Assembly: GCF_021596505.1 (NCBI RefSeq)
Contig: NZ_PJIZ01000025.1
Location: forward strand, 1 to 56,867
Direction: 5' to 3'
DNA length: 56,867 nucleotides
DNA from: Nostoc sp. CMAA1605
Lineage (GTDB): Bacteria > Cyanobacteriota > Cyanobacteriia > Cyanobacteriales > Nostocaceae
How positions within the stretch are numbered: position 1 is the stretch's first letter; the number at the start of each line of letters is the position of its first letter. Under the pieces are notes generated by a model, which was given only the letters and a program-made list of their open reading frames with translations, was not told where the DNA came from and did not search any database. Below are positions 45,108 to 53,330 of the stretch, in pieces. A program made the position numbers and the translations under genes.

Positions 45108-47099
45108 CTACTGTTCCATTGGAATTATCAGGTGTTGTAAAGTTAGCGTTGCTTGGTTAATAATCGGATTGCCACTATTGGCATTGTTAATTGTAGCGGC
45201 AATAGTTATGGTTATAGTATCACCGACGCGTAGAATACCAGAATTAGTTAAGGCTCCAGTGCCATTGTAATTAGAATTAAGAGTAATATTATTACCTGAT
45301 GTCTGATTAGTTATAGTGGCAGAAACATAAGTTAATTGTGTCGGCAAATTATCATTAATAATAAAATTAATAGCATTACTATTGCCTGGACTCAAATTGG
45401 AGTAAGTGATAGTGTATTCTACTCGATCACCTACAGAAACCTGACCATTATTATCTTGATCTTGGGAGAAACGTACAGATTTAGTGCCTCTCACATTGGC
45501 TGTATTAGTAGTAGTAATTACTATAGGTGTAGTAAATGCTCCACTAGGGAAATATGTCCAAGTATCAATACCCTTAAAGTCCCCATAGACACCACTAAAT
45601 TCATGCTCTCCGACGGCACTATCTATACCTCTGGCAGCATTGCGAGGGTTTGTTGCTACTTGACTCCCAGTAGGATCTAAACTGACAGATGTACCATTAG
45701 CTGTGGTGTAATTGGAGTCATTATAATAGACAGTTGTCGCGTTAATATTTTGGTTATTGGTATCTAAAATAGCAGGAAATGAACCTGGGGCATTTTCCAT
45801 AGTAATTCTAAAACCCGACGGATTATTCTCAGCGTCCAACATGGGAAAATGATATTCCCCGGCTCTAGTAGTCATTTGGGCGAGATAAGGAGCATTGTTT
45901 GCTCTGGGTTGTAAATTATTACCACTAGCATCCTTCCCATTCCAAAATACTGTATTGAAGCCGGACAACATAATATTTTGCAATACTCTGTCCGTACTGG
46001 GGTCAAAAGTACCATCTGCGTTAGTATCAATAATAATTTGATAGCTACCACTGGAATTTACAGTAAAACTAAAATTACCACCCACACCAACATAAGTTTG
46101 ATTCCCACTACCACCAGTCCCACCTGTGAAGAGAAAATTCTGGGGAGTTGGTGGTGGTGTTGCAGTTAGGGGAATTCCCAAGGCTAATAATGTTGCGTTT
46201 GCTGGACGATTAAAGAAAACTAGGTGAGTGATATCAGTCGCCGTATCAGCGACAGTGGGGTCTTGAACACGAATATTACCAGTGAATAATAGTTGATTAT
46301 CGGTAGCACCGCCAGCACTACGGTACAGCGTACTGTTGTTAGTTTTATCTATATATCCTCGGTTATTAGCAAAAAAGATAAATCCGAAAGGATCAACTCG
46401 ATTCATATCAGTTTCATAGCGATACCCATCTTTAGTTTGAATGTAAAGTTTTGAGTTCAAAGATAGGTTATTATTACCCATATTCATGGCGATGTAATTA
46501 GTAAATACTCGCCCTTTTTGGGCTATACCATTATTAACTACTGTGACATCCCAAGCCGCTACTCCATTGTGTTGGTTAGCATTGGTGGGGAATTGCGCTG
46601 TTGTAAGTACGACAGTTGGATTACTTGTAGAACTATTTTCAGGCGCATGAAATTGGACTTGATAAATACCAGTGCTAGAGGGAGTAAAAATACAAGGTGT
46701 GTAACCACCAGAGGCTAAAGGAGCAGGTCCCGCAATCTCTTTAGCTAATGTGTCAATAAAACCTGCTCCTGTGGAGGCGTTAACATCACAGTTTTGTACA
46801 ACATTGTTGGCACTATCAAGAATAACGATATCTTTGGGGTCAGTATAACTTGTAGGGACACTAGAGCCAAGATACACTGTTTCCCCAGATTGAGCGTAGA
46901 ATTTGATTGTAGTTTGGCGAGTAATTCCCGCAGTCGTCGAATTGTACCATTCTAAGTAAGGTCTGTTGCCCCCATCTGCTATTAATTCTTTACTACCTTC
47001 TGCCCAACTAGGTTGTGTACCCTGTCCTAAAATACAGAGCAGAAAAACAAGACTACCCCAGCATTGTTTTTGGTAGCGATTAAATAAAGATGGTTTCAT
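45108..47099 (-). CDS. Secreted DUF11-domain surface protein, N-terminal part
   Basis: This encodes 663 residues from the ATG at 47099; 13 more if the ATG at 47138 is used. A signal peptide (LVFLLCILGQGTQPSWA) leads to beta-rich sequence, with a DUF11 unit near the end (DNNGQVSVGDRVEYTITYSN). The intact protein would have about 910 residues together with the two downstream frames. It is the last gene of the minus-strand surface cluster, 48 nt after the beta-barrel gene. The split could be a sequencing artefact. Confidence 0.75.
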   Translation of the reverse strand: MKPSLFNRYQKQCWGSLVFLLCILGQGTQPSWAEGSKELIADGGNRPYLEWYNSTTAGITRQTTIKFYAQSGETVYLGSSVPTSYTDPKDIVILDSANNVVQNCDVNASTGAGFIDTLAKEIAGPAPLASGGYTPCIFTPSSTGIYQVQFHAPENSSTSNPTVVLTTAQFPTNANQHNGVAAWDVTVVNNGIAQKGRVFTNYIAMNMGNNNLSLNSKLYIQTKDGYRYETDMNRVDPFGFIFFANNRGYIDKTNNSTLYRSAGGATDNQLLFTGNIRVQDPTVADTATDITHLVFFNRPANATLLALGIPLTATPPPTPQNFLFTGGTGGSGNQTYVGVGGNFSFTVNSSGSYQIIIDTNADGTFDPSTDRVLQNIMLSGFNTVFWNGKDASGNNLQPRANNAPYLAQMTTRAGEYHFPMLDAENNPSGFRITMENAPGSFPAILDTNNQNINATTVYYNDSNYTTANGTSVSLDPTGSQVATNPRNAARGIDSAVGEHEFSGVYGDFKGIDTWTYFPSGAFTTPIVITTTNTANVRGTKSVRFSQDQDNNGQVSVGDRVEYTITYSNLSPGNSNAINFIINDNLPTQLTYVSATITNQTSGNNITLNSNYNGTGALTNSGILRVGDTITITIAATINNANSGNPIINQATLTLQHLIIPMEQ

Positions 47100-47147
47100 T
47101 TTAGCGATCGCCTGTAAATCATTAAATAAAAATTTCATTAGTTATCG

Positions 47148-50100
47148 TTAACGCGCCACAGGTTTTTGTAGTCCAAATCCATCGAATAATTCATTCAGTT
47201 TTAGCGTCAAACCCAAATAAGCACCACCGGCGGAACGCGTACCTGAAAAATCACGGTCATCGACTTTCCCAAACGCATAACCACCTGCTAGCCGCAAATT
47301 AGGACTTAAATAATAACCAGCCTCTACTACAAAACCTGTTTCTGTATAATTAGATTGCCCAATGACACGCGCCTCACCTACCAAATCCCAGGTATAGCCC
47401 AGCCGATAAGTAGCACGCAATTGTCCGAGATTGACCGTAGTTGTACCGACTAAATCATTAGCTAAGTAGGAAGTGCTATTTCGCAAAGCATACTTACCGT
47501 AAAATTCCCATTGCCAATTAGGAGCATAAATAGCTTCTAGTGCAAAGGTATGGTCTTGAGAACCAGTACCACTACCTAATAGAATCGTGTCGGGAATAGT
47601 TGCGGGATTTTGTCGGTATTCATAACGCAACAAGGCGTTAAATTTGTCATTTTTGGGGTCGCGATAAGCTAAACCCAGTTTTAAGTTGACTGTATCTCCT
47701 AGTCCTACAAGTTTTTGATTGGCAGAATTGGCTTGTTGATAGCGGAATAAACCTGTGAGTGCTGGAGAGATTTTACCCACGGCGGCGGCGGAAATTACAG
47801 TGTTAGAACCACTGGAAGAGGTACGATATTCATAACGCGCGCTAGCTTGAAAGTCAGGATTATCAGAATATTCCAAACCTACACTGTAACTATCACCACC
47901 ATTAAAACCAATACTAGAAGCACTTTGTCCGAAGGCGAAAGGTTGAGCGAATTGTTGACCTGCGGCGGTACGATTGAAGAAGCTACCAAAAATGTGTTCG
48001 TAAGCGAGATTCAACCGCAAGCCAGGTGCAATCATCCAACGGTTATTGAGACCTACAGCACCTTGGGTTGTGAGTTCGTTGGCTCCACCGAGAATAGAAT
48101 AACGTGCAGTTAAGGTAGTATCAGTACCAAGCTTGTGTTCCCCATTAATATTTAAGCTAGTAATTGAGTTACCGGCATTTTGACCACCACTGTAATATTG
48201 TTGGGCAAGGCTAATATTGATACCAGGGACAACCGCCCAATTTAGCCCCAAAATAGTCCGATCTGGATACACGCTATCTTTGTCAGATGATAACGTCATC
48301 TCATTTTGGAATTGGAAGGTGAGGTTATCAGTCAAAGAATAGGTCAAACGACTCCGCAACTGGTCGGATGTCGTATTAGCGTTAGTAGTTGCCATTCTAT
48401 CTTGGCGATCGCGGTGAATCCAATCGACATTAACAGTAGCTTTCCCTAATCTCTGTTGAATACCCGCCAAAATGGTGGTGAGAGAATTATCTACTTGAGT
48501 ACCTGGTGTAGCTTGCGATTGTGGGGAAAATAATTCTTCAAACGTATCTAGAGGTTGGGGCGCAATGCCAAAATTATCTTCGTGGTCATATTGCAGGCGA
48601 ATATTTGTAGTTGGAGAAACTTTCCCTGTTAACTGTCCACCATAGCGAGTTTGACCAGGAACAAAGCTAACTGTGGCATTATTCGCAAAACCTGTATCAG
48701 CGTAGCGATAATAAGCACGGCCTTGTATGCCTTTGAAAATCTCCCCTTGGGCTTCTAAACGGTACGCTTCACCACTGACATTACCCATAATGTCAGAATC
48801 ATTGGTGGAATGGGCATATTCGGCAATTAACTTACCTTGCGAACCTAGAGAGATCATCGCATCTGCACCATAAAGTTCAAAGGCGCGGACTCCTTGGTTT
48901 TCTCTCAGGTAAGTCGCACCTAACCAACTCTCTTGGTTGAGGATGCTGGAAAAGTTGTATTGTAAACGACCTGCATAGATATTGCTATCAGAGTTATCAC
49001 CATCATATTGATAGCTAACAACGATGCGTCGTACCAAAACTTGTCCATTGCTATCAACATCAGTACGCAAAACAGGTTCGCGGAATAATAGAGTACCGCG
49101 ATCGTAATCGATTTCATAATCGGGGCCTCTACTTAACTGTTTGCGTTCCAATACCGTACCAGGACGATTTAATTCCTCTAATTCAATGAAGACATTTTCA
49201 CTCCCAGGAACTAAAATCCGTCGGGAAAGGAAATAATAACCACTAGTTCCATCAGGTGCGATAGTATCCCGTTGGAAAGCCTGGAGATTATTACCGTAGA
49301 AACCCGTAATTTGGAGATTTCCTAAGTTGTAATTAGCTTTAAAACCATGCAGTTGACGAGTCACGGCGGTAAACTGCTGGGAAGAACGAGCAAATTCTTC
49401 TGTGTTGTAGTCTCCCCACATCGCATAATCAGGAGACACCCCAGGAAGCTTACTAGAACGCTCAAAACGTAAATATAAGCTATCAATCGAAGGCGTGACT
49501 GCTTCAACTTTAGAACTATCACCGTAAACAGGATAATTTTGTTCGTTGAATTGATAATTCCTAAACAGGCGATTATCACAGTTGCAATCTTCGTTGAGAG
49601 AACGAGAACTATTGTATGCACCAGTAAACAACCACTCGCCAAAAGTCCCCGTAGCAAAGATTGCTGAGTGAAAATCTAATTGCGTCTTATTATCTCGATT
49701 GGGAGGGATAAAATCCCGAAAGCTACTGTAATAGTCTGTGCCTCTTGCACCCAAGCGCAAATCTATCACCCCAGTCACCAAGCTAGGACGCAGTGCTGTT
49801 TCAAATTGCAGTTGGGTAAAAGCTTCTAAGTTATTGACTGAGGCGCGAATCCTGACAGTTTGGGCGTTGATCTCTGAACGTAAAACGGTGGTGAATTCGC
49901 CTTTTTTTACCTCTACCTGAAATCCTGGTTGTTCTGGTTTGAAATCTGTTCCTATTAACTCTCCTGCTGTGGGGATGATAGTAACAACGTTATCTTCATT
50001 AGAACGATTGCCATTAATATCTAGTAGTTGCCCTTTAATCGTCGCTGTGGAACGTCCATCAGCAGGGATACGAGCTTCTACAGTTTCGATCGTGAGTTTG

Positions 50101-50915
50101 CTGGCTGTTCCTCGTACTACTACCTTTGTTGTCATCGGTGGTTCAGAACTACCGATAATCTGTGCAGAAATACTATTCTCACCATCTTTTAAGGGAACGC
50201 CATACCATGTCTGCGTTACTAAATTAGTGTCCGCATCGGTTTCTGTACGTCCTATTAAGGAAGCATCTACTAGTACGCCATTCACGCGTAATTCTACCTG
50301 ACTACCTACAGGAAACTGTACTGTCACCGCAGTGGCTGGTACATCGACAACACTGTTAGGGGTGGGAGAGAGAATTTTTACGGTGGGGGATTGGGGATTG
50401 GGGATTGGGGATTGGGGACTGGGAATTGGGGATTGGGGATTAAGGACTGGGTTATTTTCGTCTGATTCTGCTGCGATTAACTTACGTAAATTTCGGGGTA
50501 AGGGTGTATTTGCTGCGGGTGTAAAGGTGGGAATTTCTTTTGGTGTAGTGGGGGCTGGTTCTGTGAGTTTACTTAAGGCTTGGGGGACTACAACCTCTGT
50601 TGATGGTTCAAATGGTGTAATTGCTGTTGGAGAGGACTCTGAACTTTCTGTCTGAGTTATAGAAGTTTCGTTCTGTACTTCTGTAACTTCATTAGTAGTT
50701 TCAGTAGTTTGACCTAATTTTTCAACCTCTTTATCTTCTATAGAAGAAGGAACATGAAACACTTCTTCATCTGAAGAAGGAGTATTTGAAGAAGGGTTTT
50801 CTAACTGTGACTGTTCAATACTTTCAGCATGAGCGATCGCTGGGTACAATACACAGCTAATAGCCCCTACCATCACTCCCATTAACCTCAAATGGAAATT
50901 AGTTACAGGTTTCAT
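47148..50915 (-). CDS. Large outer-membrane beta-barrel protein with Ig-like domain
   Basis: This encodes 1255 residues. A signal peptide ends in AIAHA. Residues 25-175 are a low-complexity Ser/Thr/Glu linker with a Pro-rich insert (STRR-coded). Residues 180-270 and 275-375 look like Ig/invasin-like domains (ELRVNGVLVD; EARIPADGRSTATIKGQLLD). From about 380 to the end, alternating amphipathic strands with Tyr/Asn turns (QFNEQNYPVYGDSS, LRYEYRQNP, GYYLSPNLRLAGGYAFG) indicate a large beta-barrel. It lacks a TonB plug. It shares a 4-nt overlap with the DUF11/SdrD-like gene and may be its anchor or translocator. Confidence 0.78.
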   Translation of the reverse strand: MKPVTNFHLRLMGVMVGAISCVLYPAIAHAESIEQSQLENPSSNTPSSDEEVFHVPSSIEDKEVEKLGQTTETTNEVTEVQNETSITQTESSESSPTAITPFEPSTEVVVPQALSKLTEPAPTTPKEIPTFTPAANTPLPRNLRKLIAAESDENNPVLNPQSPIPSPQSPIPNPQSPTVKILSPTPNSVVDVPATAVTVQFPVGSQVELRVNGVLVDASLIGRTETDADTNLVTQTWYGVPLKDGENSISAQIIGSSEPPMTTKVVVRGTASKLTIETVEARIPADGRSTATIKGQLLDINGNRSNEDNVVTIIPTAGELIGTDFKPEQPGFQVEVKKGEFTTVLRSEINAQTVRIRASVNNLEAFTQLQFETALRPSLVTGVIDLRLGARGTDYYSSFRDFIPPNRDNKTQLDFHSAIFATGTFGEWLFTGAYNSSRSLNEDCNCDNRLFRNYQFNEQNYPVYGDSSKVEAVTPSIDSLYLRFERSSKLPGVSPDYAMWGDYNTEEFARSSQQFTAVTRQLHGFKANYNLGNLQITGFYGNNLQAFQRDTIAPDGTSGYYFLSRRILVPGSENVFIELEELNRPGTVLERKQLSRGPDYEIDYDRGTLLFREPVLRTDVDSNGQVLVRRIVVSYQYDGDNSDSNIYAGRLQYNFSSILNQESWLGATYLRENQGVRAFELYGADAMISLGSQGKLIAEYAHSTNDSDIMGNVSGEAYRLEAQGEIFKGIQGRAYYRYADTGFANNATVSFVPGQTRYGGQLTGKVSPTTNIRLQYDHEDNFGIAPQPLDTFEELFSPQSQATPGTQVDNSLTTILAGIQQRLGKATVNVDWIHRDRQDRMATTNANTTSDQLRSRLTYSLTDNLTFQFQNEMTLSSDKDSVYPDRTILGLNWAVVPGINISLAQQYYSGGQNAGNSITSLNINGEHKLGTDTTLTARYSILGGANELTTQGAVGLNNRWMIAPGLRLNLAYEHIFGSFFNRTAAGQQFAQPFAFGQSASSIGFNGGDSYSVGLEYSDNPDFQASARYEYRTSSSGSNTVISAAAVGKISPALTGLFRYQQANSANQKLVGLGDTVNLKLGLAYRDPKNDKFNALLRYEYRQNPATIPDTILLGSGTGSQDHTFALEAIYAPNWQWEFYGKYALRNSTSYLANDLVGTTTVNLGQLRATYRLGYTWDLVGEARVIGQSNYTETGFVVEAGYYLSPNLRLAGGYAFGKVDDRDFSGTRSAGGAYLGLTLKLNELFDGFGLQKPVAR
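50386..50448. repeat. STRR heptamer array within a coding region
   Basis: Nine consecutive heptamers (GGGGATT with GGGGACT, GGGAATT and AAGGACT variants) lie in the beta-barrel gene. Nine times seven is 63 nt, so the frame is kept, and they encode a Pro/Ser/Gln/Asn repeat (PQSPIPN-like). Gain or loss of one or two units would shift the frame. Confidence 0.92.
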
Positions 50916-52444
50916 GGTTTAACTACCTCCTCTGAGATGGGAGTGACTGCAAAGTTCATTCTCACTAGTCCGCCTGGTTCTAAGCGCACTAGACGAGACT
51001 GGCTATTACGTTCGCGGAATTTCTTATTGGGGGCTAATTTGTAGCCAGGAACGCTACTTAGGTCTAATACTCCAGCATGACTTCCTGGTAAGACATTAGC
51101 TACTGAGAATAACCCATTCGGATCTGTAGTGATCCGGTTGCCATCTTGTAGGAAAATGACTGCGTTGGGAACTCCAGGTTCTCCTGTTTGTTGTTCCCCA
51201 TCAAAATTTTTGTCTATAAACACTCGCCCAATGATTGTACCGCAGTCAGAAACTATACCTGGACGTATAGTTAGTTTATGTGTGGCTGGCCCGTCTTTGA
51301 TACTAAAACGATTGTCCGCACGTAAAGCATTAACAATCGCACTGTTTCTACCTGTACCACGCAGAGAGTCCGTTGTTAATTGAGCAGCATAGGCAATATT
51401 TAATACTTTTTTAACCGGAATACTGGCATCTGTACTTAAGGTTACTGTGTTACCGTTACGGGTAGCGGTAATGGGGACTAACTGACCATCAATTTCTCCC
51501 CTGACAGATTTAGATAAAAAGTTAAATCCTAAAGGTAAGTTATCGGTAACAACAACATTATTTAAAGCTGCGTCTGATAAGTTACGGACTGATAGACGAT
51601 AAATTACAGTATCTCCTGGTTCAGCCGCCGAGCGATCGCCTGTTTTAACAATCTGCATCTGACTGGCTTGACACATATTAGTCGTAAATTCAAAGGCTAA
51701 TAGGTCTAGTCCTACAACTTCTGCGTTTGGAACTAAAACTACTGTGCTTTCTACTCTGGTTTCCCCAGTCAGACTAATGGGTTGACCATCTAAAGAAGTA
51801 GCGATATATCGCACAACATTATTATTTTCGGAACCTGTGCTGTTGAGAATTTCAATTTTAATCCGACGTTGTCGATAGTCAGAATTAGCTGGAGGATTAA
51901 CTACAAAAATATATATTTTTCCCGGATCTGTTTGACCTTTATTGGGATCAAGTAAGAAATTATAGACACCAGCCGGGTCATTGGTGATGGCATAAGGATT
52001 GACATTTTGAATATTTGGGGCTTTACCACCAGGAATATCATTGTTAGCAATATCAGGTAGTTCTGTAGGCGTTAGAGCCACTAATTGGCCTAGTTCTGTT
52101 CCTGTGGGGTCGCTGGGATTAGGTTCATACACACCCACAGAAAAACCTGTATAGTCTGGTAAAAGCGCACCTGCACAACCTAAAATTCTTCCTAGTGGGT
52201 CAACTAAAGGGCTAGAACTCACACCCAGTTGACTGCTACTTCCTTCATATAAAGTACTTTTACCTTGATAAGTATAAGTATAAGTATAAGTAGCTTGGTT
52301 AACGATATTAACTACACGAGTTTCTTGTGCGATCGCTGTTATTGGTGCGGTAGTATGCAAAAAGCCAAGTAAACAAAGTATTGGTGTTAACCGTTTGCCC
52401 CAGTTAACACCTAAGTTTCTCTGTTTTTTAAGAGGACGACTCAC
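50912..52444 (-). CDS. Secreted DUF11 / SdrD-B-like surface protein
   Basis: This encodes 510 residues. A signal peptide ends near ITAIAQ. Residues 255-370 are a DUF11 unit (KTGDRSAAEPGDTVIYRLSV). Residues 395-480 are an SdrD-B or carboxypeptidase-regulatory-like fold (GRVFIDKNFDGEQQTGEPGV), a calcium-binding adhesin module in other bacteria. It overlaps the beta-barrel gene by 4 nt, pointing to coupled production. Confidence 0.8.
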   Translation of the reverse strand: MSRPLKKQRNLGVNWGKRLTPILCLLGFLHTTAPITAIAQETRVVNIVNQATYTYTYTYQGKSTLYEGSSSQLGVSSSPLVDPLGRILGCAGALLPDYTGFSVGVYEPNPSDPTGTELGQLVALTPTELPDIANNDIPGGKAPNIQNVNPYAITNDPAGVYNFLLDPNKGQTDPGKIYIFVVNPPANSDYRQRRIKIEILNSTGSENNNVVRYIATSLDGQPISLTGETRVESTVVLVPNAEVVGLDLLAFEFTTNMCQASQMQIVKTGDRSAAEPGDTVIYRLSVRNLSDAALNNVVVTDNLPLGFNFLSKSVRGEIDGQLVPITATRNGNTVTLSTDASIPVKKVLNIAYAAQLTTDSLRGTGRNSAIVNALRADNRFSIKDGPATHKLTIRPGIVSDCGTIIGRVFIDKNFDGEQQTGEPGVPNAVIFLQDGNRITTDPNGLFSVANVLPGSHAGVLDLSSVPGYKLAPNKKFRERNSQSRLVRLEPGGLVRMNFAVTPISEEVVKP

Positions 52445-52646
52445 TAAATTTATCTCCTCATAAACGCCATAATATTTGTTAATAAAAACATTTATTTATA
52501 AGTGACAAGATTGTCATTCAAAAGCGGTAAGTTTCAATTAATGCTCAATTAGTAATTATTTAGTCAACCGATGTTGTCCAACTAAACATAAAACAACGGC
52601 TGACTAATAAATAAATCTTGCCCAAAAGCCGGGTGAAAACAGTCAG

Positions 52647-53201
52647 TTAGCGTACCTGAGTTTGATAAGTTAGCTTAACTGTAGTTTTTGCTGCTACCGA
52701 GGGAAGTTGTACTCGAATGTGAGTGTAAGCAGTAGCTGGTGCTGGTTTGGTTTCTACTTTGCCACCAGCGAGAGTCACTTTAATTGTGGGGTTGTCTACA
52801 AAACTACGTCCACCATCTATGCTGTAGGTAATTTTGGCATCTTCCCTGGCAATTTTGGCAGAGTTCAGCACATACGCCATACCTTGAGGGATGGGTTGAT
52901 TGAGAGTCAGATTTTTAATCGGGCGATCGCTTTTATTTTCCCCACTCAATGTATACTTCAGCACATCTCCTGGTATGACTTTAACTGCTCCCGTTAAAGC
53001 CTGCCAAGATACTTTTTGCTTACCCTGTTGATCTTTTGTCGTCACCTGCTTTTCTGCTGCCAAAACCAACTGTAAAGCCTGCTGAGTTCGAGGATTTTGA
53101 GCAACTGCACTACTCAAGTGCCAACTATGCGCTGAAGAAACAAAAGGTACTGTGACAACAATTAAAGCTGCTCCTATTCCCGCAGCTAAAAAACGCTTCA
53201 T
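52647..53201 (-). CDS. Small secreted DUF11-like protein
   Basis: This encodes 184 residues from the ATG at 53201, with AAGGTG 9 nt upstream; a GTG at 53210 is the alternative. A signal peptide (AAGIGAALIVVTVPFVSSAHS) precedes one beta-sandwich with VIPGDVLKYTLSGENKSDRP and PTIKVTLAGG. It has the size of a minor subunit in the surface cluster. Confidence 0.78.
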   Translation of the reverse strand: MKRFLAAGIGAALIVVTVPFVSSAHSWHLSSAVAQNPRTQQALQLVLAAEKQVTTKDQQGKQKVSWQALTGAVKVIPGDVLKYTLSGENKSDRPIKNLTLNQPIPQGMAYVLNSAKIAREDAKITYSIDGGRSFVDNPTIKVTLAGGKVETKPAPATAYTHIRVQLPSVAAKTTVKLTYQTQVR

Positions 53202-53246
53202 TTTTATCACCTTATGAGAATTTACACTACCAAATATAAGAAAAAG

Positions 53247-53318
53247 GAAACAGGTGAAGAGAGTTAAGGATGATCATCTATTGATGCAATACATCTTATT
53301 CAACCTTTCACCTGTTTC
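53247..53318 (-). terminator. Possible terminator of the 834-aa DUF11 gene
   Basis: GAAACAGGTGAA (53247-53258) and TTCACCTGTTTC (53307-53318) form a 12-bp stem, followed on the minus strand by CTTTTTCTT. The loop of 48 nt is long but holds a nested GATGATCATC palindrome. Termination here would separate the first gene of the cluster from the rest. Confidence 0.5.
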
Positions 53319-53330
53319 TTTGTTTTTCCT

